A stretch of 64,000 nt of DNA from Ipomoea triloba (taxonomy: Eukaryota > Streptophyta > Magnoliopsida > Solanales > Convolvulaceae). Below, one piece after another: positions 9,723 through 21,590 of the stretch. The translations under genes and the position numbers were made by a program. The notes beneath the pieces are model-generated. The model was not told where the DNA came from, ran no database searches, and saw nothing but the letters and a program-made list of their open reading frames with translations. The stretch covers positions 11,777,195-11,841,194 of the forward strand of contig NC_044922.1 in assembly GCF_003576645.1 (NCBI RefSeq), given 5' to 3'. Every line of letters begins with the position of its first letter. Position 1 is the stretch's first letter.

Positions 9723-11348
9723 CCCCGCCGGCCCGTTTTGACAGCTCTATACTTAATTGAAGACGTGATTGGATTGGACGTGCAGTTTCCATATAATTTG
9801 ATCTCAAGACGTTGTGCAGAAAGATTGCTACAAGAGATTCTCTCCGGTCGTCCAACATGGTTGTGGAGATTGGCAACCTTTATGCTCCTCTTTGCAGTCT
9901 GATCATTTATTCTTGGCGCATATATAATTTCCTCATTGGAAAGGTAATGCATGCATATATAATTTCCAAATTATATATAAATTAAAGTATTACGTATGTT
10001 AATTTTAAATATTTTTTTTATTACAATTATAAATTAAAGTACAATACGTATGTTTATTTAATCCAGTACATATGTTTATTTTTTTATTAAAATTATAAAT
10101 TTATAAATCAAATAAATAAACAAATAATTAAAATATAGGATAGTAAAATTGTGGGTCCATAAAAAACTGAGAAAAAACTTCAAAAAGGGAATACTATCAA
10201 TAATTGGTAGTTGTAAAGATGTAATTAGTAATGAAGTAAAACCAAATTATGAAGTGGTCACCTTACTATTAACTGTAACTTACCATTTGTGACATTATTT
10301 TAAACGTAGTTGTTTAAATTCTTCTATTATTGCATCAACTTCCATCGCATGGTCATGAGTCGCACGTGCAATTTCATGTTGCATAAGCTCTAATAATTCG
10401 TCGTTAGTAGGCGACTCTCTTGTATTTGTTGTTCTGGAACTACCACACGAATTGTCTGTGCTAAGATCACGTTGTTTAGCACTTTTATAATTGTTAAATG
10501 CCGCTATTGCTTCATCCCTAGATCTGAATGATTTGTACACATTGTCACTATATCGATGCACTTGTACTTTTGCATCTTCCCAGTTTTCATATATTCCTAG
10601 TACCCGACCGACGAACACCACGTATGTCTTCCCCTAGTAATATATGAGTAATTATACACCGCATACTTTTATTCAAAAATTAAATAAAAACGTACTTACC
10701 ATGATATATATTGAAATGAGTATACTGAAGCCTCAGATTGAAGTGACTAAACTGAACAGAGCGTGATGTTTGTTTAAATTGAGATGACAATTCGCTATGA
10801 CTTCTGGTTTAAATAGGAGACGAGGTCAGATAGACGGACTACCTTAGTCCATCTCTTTTTTTTTTTTTTTTACTATTATTTCTTTTCTTTTTTTTATTAA
10901 AAGAGGGTAAGACCTACTCTCTGCACAAAGTCTGACTCTCTGAGTCCGTGAAGGCACGGACTTACTATTATTTTTTTTATTAAAAGGATAAGATGGACTA
11001 CATTAGTCTATCTTACTAGAGTCCGTGCCTCTCTGAGTCCGTGCCTTATTACTATTTCTTTTTGAGTTCGTGCCTTATTACTATTTCTTTTTTTTTTTTA
11101 GGGTTTAGGGTAAGATGGACTACATTAGTCCATCTTACTATTATTTCTTTTTTTTATTAAAAGGATAAGATGGACTACATTAGTCCATCTTACTCTCTAC
11201 ACAAAGTCTCTCTGAGTCCGTGCCTTATTACTATTTGAGAGTCTGTGCCTCTCTGAGTCCGTGCCTTATTACTATTTTTTTTTAAGGTTTAGGGTAAGAT
11301 GGACTACATTAGTCCATCTTACTCTTCCATCTAGGGTAAAATGGACTA
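9723..11348. repeat. Second copy of the 1626-bp block (probable assembly duplication)
   Basis: It repeats 8096-9721, including the cut right end of the hAT element, the tail of gene B, gene D and cluster III. The block starts inside the hAT element and ends inside a palindrome. The join is a single N. Two contigs with overlapping ends placed side by side explain this better than a biological event. Confidence 0.75.
10295..10702 (-). CDS. Second copy of gene D
   Basis: Identical as far as I can see to 8668-9075, with the ATG-only exon at 10700-10702 and exon 2 at 10633-10295. It is likely the same gene counted twice because of the suspected assembly duplication; treat as one locus until checked. 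Confidence 0.4.
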
Positions 11349-11484
11349 CATCAGTCCATCTTACCCCAGTCATAGTATATATATATTTGTATATCTTATA
11401 TACATTCACATACTACAGACTTATCAATTGCAACAACACGCATTTACCCTTACTCTACATTTACAAAAGCCAATTATCAAGAAA

Positions 11485-12652
11485 ATGGATGTGTTCACTC
11501 GCTACACCTATGAGCAAGTTTATAATATAATGAACGGTGATACGATTAAGTACTATGTGCACACACTCCATGATCGGCGCTACTGTATGTTTGAAATAAG
11601 TAGACAACGATCATATAAAAATTACGTCTTCGCCATTGCAGAAATGTGGACGGTTTTGATGAATGTTATTGGTTTTAACATAACATTTCCGTCAAATATC
11701 GACACACATGGTGGTGCAGAACAATTCCTCAACTCTTTCCTTCAGGGTTCAATCTTTATCGACTTGAGCTCAATTACCAACCAGCGTACGTCTTCGATTA
11801 CTTATATGTTTTACATGTTTAAGTATAATAATTTTTCATAACTAATTTTGTCATGATTTCTTAAATTTAGTTTGTTTTGGACCCCATCCGCATTCGTCAT
11901 CCCGGACGATTACTTGGTTTTTGGTGCCCATTGTTTCAGTTTTGGAGTTGTAATTTCTGAGGTGTATGTACATACACCTCCTGCAATATGTAAACCGACA
12001 TGCCTATCTATTTCATGGACATGCACATCCATGGGAGTTACGCGTTTATTCATTAGACGTGTATATAGGGCTTGAACTTTGGTTGAATTCGCTTGGAATT
12101 CAAAAAGATGATCTTATTATTTTTCGACATATGGGTTGTTTTAAATTTCATGTTTTTGTCATACGGAATAAACATCAACTTGCTCTACCCGAAGTTGATG
12201 GCAATGCTTTAGATCGTGAACCAATCGACGATGAGGATGCTATCTTTGTACCGGCCATGTCGAGCATAAATCCCGATGTTGGATTGGCTACATTATCTGG
12301 ATGTAGGACGTTAGTGATTAATTTTGAAGAATTTTGTAACGATCAATCAACTCTTACAAATTTCATTTACTGGACTGATAGTCACGGTGACAGTGTTGAC
12401 ATCATACATGGCCAATTCACAATCACGTTCACGTGTGCGGGACCAGATAGTATAAATTATGCCGAACAGTATGAGTTTCTCCACCGTATTCTTTGGAACC
12501 CGAACAATGTTCCCGGGAAGTTGGTATTTTTTAATTGTGAAATTGGAGAGATTCATGTAATAGTGTTCGACAGATGTGGGTTGGAAATAATGACGAATCA
12601 TTTGCATGGTTATACTATTACGGACTATGCAAATGTCGAAACTTTTCTGTAA
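11485..12652 (+). pseudogene. Gene C: N-terminal domain plus two B3-like domains, one stop
   Basis: Exon 1 (11485-11785) encodes the about 100-aa domain shared with genes A and B and ends in phase 1 (CAG C|GTACGT). Exon 2 (11871-12652) begins with CFGPHPHSSSRTITWF, aligned to gene A. It then meets TAA at 11951-11953, where gene A has Lys, and continues in frame: FLRCMYIHLLQYVNRHAYLF, then LGIQKDDLIIFRHMG (end of a B3-like fold). An acidic linker and a second B3-like stretch (VPGKLVFFNCEIGEIHVIVF) follow. Apart from the one stop it is the best-preserved member. (TA)-rich TATA-like sequence at 11371-11395 and palindrome cluster III lie upstream. DNA binding is inferred from the B3-like pattern; the N-terminal domain is not one I recognise. 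Confidence 0.6.
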
Positions 12653-13305
12653 TTTCTTATTTAAATATGAATTTTTTTTCTTACGTGTTATTTAATTTAA
12701 ATCATGAATCATTTAATTATTTTTTGTGTATTATGAAAACTACATTTAATGTCTACTGAAATTATTTATTTATTTATTTGACTTATAATTTTATAATTTT
12801 AATTACATTTGACTTATTAAAAAGGGAATTATTACATTTTAATTACATTTGACTAATTTTAATTACATTTGAAAACTACCCTTACTCTAGAGGCATAGCT
12901 TACTTTATTGATGAAATCAAATGTATGGATAAGAATATCGGCAAAGGAAAAGGTGGACAAATATATCGAGACTAATGCATACTTTTAATAAAAAAATGTT
13001 TTCAAAAAAAACTTTTCAAACAAAACGAAGAAAGAAACCCATACATACTGATGTTTTCAAAAAAGCAAAAGTTGTCATCCACTTTTTCAAAAAAGCTTAT
13101 GTATGTTGTCGTATGTATGTACATTTTATAAGCTGGCGTATATATGTATAGTGGCAGTGTGGCATGTGATGTTTTTAACATTTTTTTTATTAAGGGATTG
13201 CATGTGAATGTGTGATGTTTTTACCTTTTTTTATTAAAACATTGGCATTTTTGTCCAACTTACTGAACATCGACAGTCCAATATGGACAATACTGAACAT
13301 CGCAG
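12653..13305. other. AT-rich spacer before the PMD gene
   Basis: No supported gene. It contains A-rich and T-rich runs and short inverted pieces (for example TTTTCAAAAAAGC repeated near 13050-13095). There is no palindrome of the GTAAGATGGACT type here, unlike in front of the other genes. The missing first exon of the PMD gene would be expected in this stretch but is not recognisable. Confidence 0.5.
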
Positions 13306-15715
13306 ATGCCACGGATAAAACTAGACCATGTCCTTATTATTGCCCTTATAGAGCGGTGGAGACCGGAGGTCTACGGCTTTCACATGCCCTTCGGTGAAGT
13401 AGGAATAACATTTCAAGATATTGAAGTGTTATTCGAGCTCAATGTCGACGGCCTTCCAGTGACCGGCAATGACTCGAGTACTGACAGTACAATTGCGCAA
13501 TTATGTGTCGAGTTATTTGGATTTAACTCTTGGGCTGAATTCAGGACAGGTACGCGGATGCAAGGTTCCTCCTTTCCAGAGGCACCCTGGCTAACCGCAC
13601 ACAGCACTGACGAACAGGTGTTATTGGCAACGCGTCGGTTAATTTTTCAATTAATGAATGGACTTTTATTCCCTGACACATCCGGAAACAAATATAGATT
13701 GTATTTGTTAGGTTATCTTAGAGACTTGGCTGTTTGTGGCCAATACATCTGGGGTTCGGCTGTATTGGCATACTTGTACAGGGCTTTGTGTAGAGCCGTG
13801 AGATTCGGAACTGCTACTACTGACGGTTGTTTGCTTCTTGTGCAGATAAGGGCATGGGAGAGGCTACCCATGGTAAGACCACGTAATGTTTTACCAACTG
13901 CACAGTTGGGCGATATGCCTCTTGCGTATAGGTAACTATCTTTATTGTGACTACAAAAGTTTATTTTCGGCGTGTATATTTTTTTGATTGTATTTCCATA
14001 TAATGTAGGTGGGTGTGTCCACACTCATGGGTCATAGTACCTAACCACACAGTAAGAGCATACTGCGATCAACTAGATCGCGCTTCGGAAGGGAGAGTAA
14101 GTTCGTTTAACGCTAGCAAATTGTTAATTACGATTATATAAAATATTTTAACACCTATTCTTTTTTTTTCTGCAGTTTGTCTTCACTCCCTACGATGACT
14201 TTTTGAACCACCTCCCGTTGTACTACAAGGCCGGGGCCGGTATATAGACAGCTCATGTGTCGCTCATTTTCTACCACGTCATTGAGCACCATTACCCAGA
14301 GTGGTTTTGCAGGCAGTTTCGTGCCTTGCAAGATGTACCTCCGCCTGTGCAGTACTCGCAACGATTGCACGACATGGACCAACGTGGGAAAACAGGCACC
14401 GACTGGGCCCTAGAACATGACCAGTATGTAACTAACTGGAACGAGCGTCAGTAGCATCTAGTGGATATGAATTTGACTGCTGGTCCACAGGCTACTGACA
14501 ACTACCGCGCTTGGTACTACTTGCATGGTCGTCGAGTCATCGGTAACCCCATGCATCAGCACGATGTGGGTTATGTGCAGTGTGCATCATCACTAAACCA
14601 GGTGGTTAGTATTTTACTTTCATATTTTGCATTACAAGATGATTAGTTTTAGTTTGTGATTGATGATGTTTTCAATTGTTCTCAATACAACTTTGATGTA
14701 GATGCATGCTCTTCACCGGATGAACATCCGCGGGACTGTAGATGTCAACAATCCCGATGAGGACCACGTTGCAGCCTTAATGGAATTGAATGATATCTCG
14801 CGGCTGGCATTGATGGGCAGCGACTATGAGTACTTGATGTATATCACGCCTGAAGTTCTACAAAATGCTCCCATGCCGGATGAGCTAATACCCCCTCAAC
14901 CCAGGGATGCGCGCCGACAAAGGGAACACTTGCGCGGTGGTCCACAAAGGGGTGGTCGGGGTAGACGCGCAATAAACATTGCGCTGCAAGAGCAAATGGC
15001 TCATGCGGCTCAACAACAGCATCAAGCACCGGCAGCCGAAGCGGATGAGGCTGATAATGATGGGGATGATGATGGGGATGACGGTCACAGCATTGATGAG
15101 CACGGTGCATTAGCTATTGTGGTCACCCCGCAACGTGCTTATGGCGATGATCCTGGGTTCACCACATTTGAACATGGCCATAGTAGCGTGACGCATGATT
15201 GGGGCGAATGCAGTAGCGGTTATGTTCCGGAAAATACCACGTTCGACCCGCTAATGTCTTCTGGATTTGGCCAGTTCTCATCAACTCCCCACCAGTCTGT
15301 GGGGTATGGATTCGCAGCGTATGGCCAATCTGGGCATGACGATTATTACACCCCATTAAGTGCGGTGTATGATCCTACATAGCCCGGGTCGTCATCGCAA
15401 GTAGGTCAGGGTCTATTCCATGTTCAAGACCCGAGACCGTACTTCGATTCAAATCCTCTTCAACACCCCATCCACGACTACCTATTTGGATCCTCATCCG
15501 TGCAAGGCGGCGTTGAAAGCATACAGTCTCAACGGTCACAGTCAAATGTTCAAGAAGAGCAACAACTGCAGCAGCCAAGGAGGCCTACAAGACAACGCCG
15601 CCCACCGCTTTGTGGAACCGGATCCCGACACCAATGGTAAAACATTGTATATGAATTGTCTATGCTTTTATATTGTGCAATTAACTAATGCTAATTTTTA
15701 TTTAGGCACGGATGA
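13306..15715 (+). pseudogene. Plant mobile domain (PMD) gene, 5'-truncated, three stops
   Basis: Exons 13306-13931, 14009-14096, 14176-14604, 14702-15636 and 15706-15715 join in frame. The protein begins at the conserved block IKLDHVLIIALIERWRPE, without the usual N-terminal segment. The PMD core follows (GEVGITFQDIEVLFELNVDG, LYLLGYLRDLAVCGQYIWGS, HHYPEWFCRQF). After it come a Gly/Arg patch (GGPQRGGRGRR), an acidic stretch, and a C-terminal tail ending RRPPLCGTGSRHQW, as in PMD proteins of MAIN-like/PP7-long-form type. Stops interrupt it at 14245-14247 (TAG where Trp is expected), 14452-14454 (TAG) and 15380-15382 (TAG). PMD genes are known both as host genes (MAIN, MAIL1) and inside transposons. 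Here the gene is the rightmost one of MULE1. A role in element silencing or anti-silencing is only a guess. Confidence 0.75.
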
Positions 15716-16260
15716 AGTCAACAACCAATGGTGATTGTCTACATTGCTCGACTACATTAGCACTATCACCTCGAATTTATATATGTTTTCTATTATGTAC
15801 TGTATGATAGTTGCTAACGAATTATTAACTTTGACTACGAGACCACATTCTGGAACTTCAAATCAAACGTGCTATTGTGTTGTGCTAATTTTTGAATTAA
15901 TTAATGCGCTTTATTATTAAGTTCTGTATTATTTAATTTGTTTACATAGTTTGTTATTGTTATTGGATCTTGTGAGTTTGGACTTTACAATTCCTATCAC
16001 ACTGCATAGGATTTAGACCACAAGTTAATAACGTTGTCGGATGCACGCACATAATATTGGAAATAGATAAGGTTTTTTGACGTGTACATGAAAACTATTT
16101 TTAGAAATGTTAACAACGTGACGCGGTGATTTGCAAAAAAAAAAAAAAAAACAGACTCATCATCTCTTATAATATGTGAACAAGCAAAAAAGGAAAAGTC
16201 AAGTTTATCTTTCAAAAAAAATAATGAAAACAAATCCGTGTTTTTTTTGTTTGGCAACTG
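15716..16260. other. 3' side of MULE1 beyond the PMD gene
   Basis: AT-rich with no coding region that I can support. Poly-A runs lie at 16135-16151 and 16217-16223. It leads directly into the right terminal repeat. Confidence 0.4.
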
Positions 16261-16339
16261 AAAAATGGACTCAAGGAGTCCAGACTCAAGGAGTCCATCT
16301 TTCTTTAAAGTAAAGATGGACTCCAGCATGCCACTTTAC
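16261..16339 (-). repeat. Proposed right terminal inverted repeat of MULE1
   Basis: It holds TGGACTCAAGGAGTCCA (16266-16282), a second GACTCAAGGAGTCCATC, an inverted CTTTAAAG and AAGATGGACTCC, and ends CACTTTAC. Read inward it parallels 814-876. No direct repeat matching the left flank is present. Confidence 0.45.
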
Positions 16340-18048
16340 CTTGTTCAGAATCCAAAAACCATGCAACACTTTTTTGGGATCCAGTGTCAATAATTTGCTC
16401 CGTCGAGGTTATGACTCGTAGGAATTATGGTTAACGGAGTATATATTTTTGTGTCCCAACATTCTCCGTTCTTTTTCTTGAGTACTATAAACTTTAAGGA
16501 CGCTCAAATTATATAAGATAATTAAGGTTATATTTGTTTGGAAATATAAGATTTGAGCAAATATCAATTTTAGTCTATGAGTATTAGCAAAATGACAATT
16601 TTGATCCACATGTTTAATACCTACCAAAACTCATCCCACAACTATTATTTTACTACCAAATTTAATCACTCCGGTCACCGGAGATGTTAGGACACGCCGG
16701 ATTCTTTAAAAAATAAGGGTATTATTGTCCTTTCTCATCTCCATCATTTTTTATGTTACCTCATCCTTTTCTCCTTCTTCACCGATCACCTACATACTAT
16801 TGCCCTACGGTCATCGGACCAGAGTTCTGAAGAGAGTATTCAGACGCTCATCAACTAAGTCACTAGAGACATTGCCTTACTTTTGAAGAGAGTATTCAGA
16901 CGCTCATCGGACCAGAGTTCAACCCTAACAGCAGTCGGAGCTCTTAATTGTGCAGAGGTATAGTTCTCATAAAACCATATTTGTCATCTTTGTTGCGATT
17001 GAATAACCGCTGTCAGAGTATTGCTTATCGTGATTCAATCATCGCGATTCAATTATTGTAAATATCCAATTCTTGGATCTTAAATTTTGAGAATAAATCC
17101 CTTCTGGGATCAAGGTCTGAGAAGAAGAGCAGAGAAAATATTAGATTCACTATCTTCATCTTGTGTGTACATTAAATTTAGGTCTCAGTCATGGTAATCC
17201 TGTAATGATTTTCGTTCAGATGCTCTGTGATTTTTGGCTAATAAGGACTATTTGTAATGCATAGAGTTCATCACTTGTTAAACTGTTAGGCAATCTTGAT
17301 TATCAGGTTAGCTTTTCTGCTTTGAGAAGACATGGTGAACAGAAATGGAAGAGAGGCAAGAGTGGTGGTGGGAGAGCCTCCTGGAAGAGTGTCAGGGCCA
17401 ACTAAAATCTACGAGAAGAAGTGTTGCCACTGCTGAAATCTTTAGGCTGAATTCCAAAATTGTTTTTTTTTTTAATTTGTTACTCTTTTCTTCTTCTTTT
17501 TTTTTTTATTTTTTTTTACAAAATTTTGTAATGATTATGAGGCAACTTGTTCCTATTGTCTTTGTAAAGTAAACATGTATTTAGATCAGTTATGAAGTTA
17601 TATAAAATGGCAGTGGTTTGAGCAATTGATTGTGGTTGAGCTGTTATTGTGGTTGAACTGTTTTTATTGCTTCAGTAATGGTCTGTGTTTGTGATACCAT
17701 TCCTAAGCTGGGTGACTTAGATGATCTTGAAAATCATGACCAAACTCTATGCAAATGGTATAGAAAATGTAATGGTCTCTTTGTGTTGTTTGAGCAATTG
17801 GTATAGACTTTAGCTTACAAGAAAATACACAGATATGCCACCAAGAAGCAGATTCTAACAAAATCCACTAGAACCAATTCTAACCAATTGGTATAGACAA
17901 TTCTAACCAATAATTCATAGCAGAATTCACATCAAAATTCACACCAGAATTCACAACATAATTGACAGCAAACACAGTAGACAGTAAAATTCACAGCAAA
18001 CACAGTAGACATCAAAATTCACAGTAGGTAGCTTGATCATATCTTGCT

Positions 18049-20398
18049 TCAATAATTATTTTGACTCCACTCTAGATCTTCCAAGGAAAATACAGTGGCT
18101 GGATCATATCCTGCTTCAATAAGTAAGTTGTTATCCTCTTGTGAAGTAGTAGGATGGACTCTATCTTGAGTTGGTGGCAATTCCACCTTCACATGCACTG
18201 GATCCCTAACTTTTTTTCTTGGTTTCATCCAACACAAAGTGAAACAAAAACATGTGAATGAGGGAAATTATGATAATTAACCAAAAAAAAAAACAGAAGA
18301 AGTATCAAACCTATTTTCCCTTGTTCTGTGTGTTTAGAGGACATCTTCTTGAGTTGTGCCTGGATTTTCTACACTTGCTACAATGCAATTTTATCCAAGT
18401 TCTAGCCACATGCTCTCCATCATTGGTTATCTCATCAGTAGACCTTTTCCTCAATTTCTTTGGTCTGCCAGGTTTAGCATTATAAACAGGGGGGGTAAAG
18501 GTGGAGTTCTATCAACCACTGGCCATTCACTTACACCTGCCATAGGATGAATTGATCCTTCATAGATTTGTAAATATCTTGCCTTTGTATAACATGGATT
18601 GACATATGCATAAACAGGACCTTTCCCATGCTTAATCCAAATAGCACAAATGGCATGTTTGCAAGGCAATCCAGTTAAATCCCATATTCTACAAGTACAA
18701 GATCTTACTTCCAAATTCACAGACTGTTGGTCTCCATAAAAACCTTGTATATCAAACTCATGTAGACCACACTGAAATCCTCTATAGCTGGCAGCTTGCT
18801 TCTCATTCCACTGCAACTTCTCTAGCACTCTAGGACAAATTTCAGAACTCTATTCCTTAGTTTTTTGATAAGAATCATAAAACCTAGTCATCAATAAATG
18901 CCTCATGCCTTCTAGGCAAGCAATTATAGGTTTTTCTCTAGCTGCCAATATAATAGAATTAAAGCACTCACAAATATTGTTTACAAGCATGTCAAATTGT
19001 GGAGTGCATGAAAAGTGAGACCTTGACCACTTGGGTGCTTGCCATTTAGCCACTCACATGCCTTAACATCTAAGTCCCTTAACATCTAAGTCCCTTAACT
19101 CTCTCATAGATGCTGTGAATGTAGATATAGTACATGACCTAGCACATTTCCACAAAGCATCTTTAATTGCCTTACCTTGAAACCCAGCAAGTTTCATATT
19201 CCCATGTAGATGTCGTACACAAAATCTGTGTTCAGATCTAGGCAGTGTATCTTCAAAAGCTGGCAATAGACCTTTCTGTTTGTCAGATCTGAAAGTGAAC
19301 TCTTCTTCATTGTGTTCTCCAATTAATAAATCTCTCTTTAAAAATTCTAAAAACCAACACCAAGATTGTTTATTTTCACCCTCCACTATTGCATATGCCA
19401 ATGGGAAAATACTATCATTGGCATCTATTCCAATTGCAATAAGCATTTGGCCTCTTGTGGCTAACTTAAGGTGACAACCATCAACACCTATTATTGGCCT
19501 ACAGAATTTGAAACCTTTTTTACAAGCTTCCCATTACATATATAACCTCATAAACCTACTATGTCCACTCAAATCTGTTAGATCACTCAATTTAACACGA
19601 CAAGTAGACATGAAATTTGTTCTATTGATTTCTGCCACATAACCCCATAGCATCTTGAAATTTTCTTCTTCATCACCTTGGATCTTTTTCTTTGCTTGTG
19701 CCATAGCTCTCCAAGCTTGCCTATCACTCATATCAAACCTTTCAGCTGTACAAACTTTGTCCTTGAAATTCAGCATTTTCCAATCCAAAATGATGTTGAA
19801 CTTCCTTGGTCCATCTCCTTGCAACAATGCTTGATTTGACCATCTTGTTCTTATAAACCCATGAACATCCATCATGTATATCTCTCATGCTTAATATTCT
19901 CCATGATTCACACTTAGGATCTTTTCTAAGGTTGATTCTCCATGGACACGCATTGTGTTTGCACTCTACAATGTACCTATTTTTGTCATTCCTTACAAAC
20001 TTCAACTCTTTTCCATTTTTAAAAGCATAGTTTAGCACTGCATCTTTGAATTCTTTTTTACTACCAAAAGTCAGGCCTAGAGTAAATTTAGGATTTTTCA
20101 TGTCTGTGTTTGCCCTAAAGTTACTCCACTTAGAGACTGAACCATCACTATCAGACTCATTTATTGACGCATCATCAGACAAGTTTGGACAATCATTAAG
20201 ATTATGCACACTAAAACCACCTTTTCCTACTGCTTCTGCCTCTATAATTGCTTTGTTTTTTTCATCACCAACCCCCACATATTCAACATTTGGATCCACA
20301 TGAGTATCAAATTCAAAGTCATCAATAACATCAGCATACTCATCCCCCACATATTCACTGTCATTTTTCTCAATATCCTCACCTGTACAATTAAGCAT
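18049..20398 (-). pseudogene. MULE2 transposase, multiply broken
   Basis: Reading leftward, the pieces are recognisable in several frames. First is an acidic N-terminus, then the MuDR-type region (FTLGLTFGSKKEFKDAVLNY, ECKHNACPWRIN). The catalytic core follows, with IIGVDGCHLK (first Asp), FRSDKQKGLLPA (second Asp) and RHLHGNMK. Then come FDMLVNNICECFNSIIL, a SWIM zinc finger (CTCRIWDLTGLPCKHAICAI) and a basic tail. Breaks include a frameshift around 19785-19810, a TAA before WEACKKGFKF (about 19532-19534), frame changes around the 16-bp tandem duplication at 19063-19094, and a break before 18828. It belongs to a transposase subgroup different from that of MULE1 but close to the relic at 52.9-54.1 kb. 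The start codon is uncertain. Confidence 0.85.
19063..19094. repeat. 16-bp tandem duplication in MULE2 transposase
   Basis: TTAACATCTAAGTCCC occurs twice back to back (19063-19078 and 19079-19094). A length of 16 is not a multiple of three, so it shifts the frame. Confidence 0.85.
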
Positions 20399-21263
20399 AA
20401 ATTGACTACATTCAAAAAAAATAATATGCACAACAGTACTTCCAACATATTGGTCCCCACAATGTGAATACTTTAAACATAAACAATAAAGCACATTAAA
20501 CTCATTACTTTATAGAATGTTAAATACTTGCATATGAAAGCACAATACAACAAAACATATTATGAATATAATACTTTACACAATACAACAAAACACCCTG
20601 TCCAATACATTAACCACAACCAACTCGAAATCCAATCTATTCTACTCACAAAACCAAACTCAAAACCCAATTTGTTCTACTTGAAAGACCAAACTTGAAC
20701 ACTCAATGCGAAAGAAAAACACTCAATGCGAAGGAGACTGTACTAACCATACTCTTTTGTCGATTGCTCACTTTCTTCTCTCGAAAAATCCATAGTTGAC
20801 TTCAAAACCCAATTCCGATCCTCGTCCTTGTTCCAGTTGTAGTTCCCGAAGAATTTCTAACTGTAAAGTTTAACAGACTTTGTTCGTTGGTTGATTAGGG
20901 AGTCAGAATGTTTCGATGGTTGATTAGGGAGGGAAGAAGGATTAAGGATTAGGGTACAAATGCATTGGCAGGCTCTTAAGTTTAATGGCAATTTAGTAAA
21001 TACTTTGATCATAATAATAAAAAGAAAATAATACCCTTATTTTTTAAAAAATCCGGTGTGTCCTAACATCCCCGGTGATCGGAGTGATTAAATTTGGTAG
21101 TAAAATAATAGTTGTGGGATGAGTTTTGGTAGGTATTAAACATGTGGACCAAAATTATCATTTTGCTAATACTCGTGGGACTAAAATTGGTATTTGCTCT
21201 ATAAGATTTTCATGTTTGATTAAGTTATATTATTTTTTAGGAAATGTGAGATAACCTCCACAT

Positions 21264-21571
21264 TGTTATAAAAGATAAATTGAAATGGACATTATGCCTT
21301 GATTTGTAACGGTCATCCTGATTATGTAACGGCTAATCATTGATTTGTAACAGCCACATTCATTGTGGCATTATGTTGTAATAGTTGTACTATATATACC
21401 ATGGAATGAAAGGATGAAATACAGGCTAGTCTTGCTACTACAGACTTTGTCTCTATTGTCTCTATACTTCTCTGCTGTTCATATTTTGTCTCTATACTAT
21501 TTTCTTATTCATATATTGCAATCTGCGGGTGGAAGAACGTTGAAGAGCTAAAGGGCAATATTTTCTCAACA
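21264..21571 (+). repeat. 5' LTR of the copia element
   Basis: 308 bp, TGTTATAAAAG to CTCAACA. It contains ACTATATATACCATGG (about 21389-21404), the likely TATA box of the LTR promoter. Confidence 0.93.
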
Positions 21572-21590
21572 CGTTATCAGCACGCTCTAG
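21572..21590 (+). other. Primer-binding-site region of the copia element
   Basis: CGTTATCAGCACGCTCTAG follows the 5' LTR directly. TTATCAGCACG at this place is common in plant copia elements primed by initiator-Met tRNA; the match is partial. Confidence 0.5.

Larger units (their letters stand above)
814..16339. mobile_element. MULE1: very large Mutator-like element with accessory genes
   Basis: The proposed boundaries are two imperfect inverted repeats (814-876 and 16261-16339) that begin GTAAAGTG and end in a TGGACT/AGTCCA palindrome. Inside lie gene A (minus), a MuDR-type transposase (minus), gene B (plus), a caulimovirus-VI-domain gene (minus), gene C (plus) and a plant-mobile-domain gene (plus). 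Intergenic palindromes based on AGATGGACT occur between the genes, and the same half-sites recur at both ends, which ties the parts together. I found no target-site duplication, so the outer limits are provisional, and two nested or adjacent MULEs cannot be excluded. The span is 15.5 kb, or about 13.9 kb if the repeated block at 9723-11348 is an artefact. Every long gene carries stops, so the copy looks dead. Confidence 0.55.
16555..21199. mobile_element. MULE2: Mutator-like element with long TIRs
   Basis: Terminal inverted repeats of about 172 bp (16555-16726 and 21028-21199) match at most positions. They begin GAGCAAATA and include GTTAGGACACRCCGGAT. A perfect 10-bp target duplication TATAAGATTT flanks it (16545-16554 and 21200-21209). 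A decayed transposase fills the interior on the minus strand. The 16727-18048 part is noncoding and holds poly-T runs and a short AATTCACA-repeat stretch (about 17920-18030). Confidence 0.92.

Noticed and set aside
9682..9952. Frames at the 9722 junction that contain X
   Set aside because: They read across the ambiguous base and probably across a false join.
13413..15110. Minus-strand open frames opposite the PMD gene
   Set aside because: They are shadows of a GC-richer coding exon; the plus strand has the family motifs and splice sites.
814..16339. MULE1 as a Helitron or LTR element
   Set aside because: There are no CTRR end with 3' hairpin, no Rep/helicase, no LTRs; the transposase is clearly of MuDR type.
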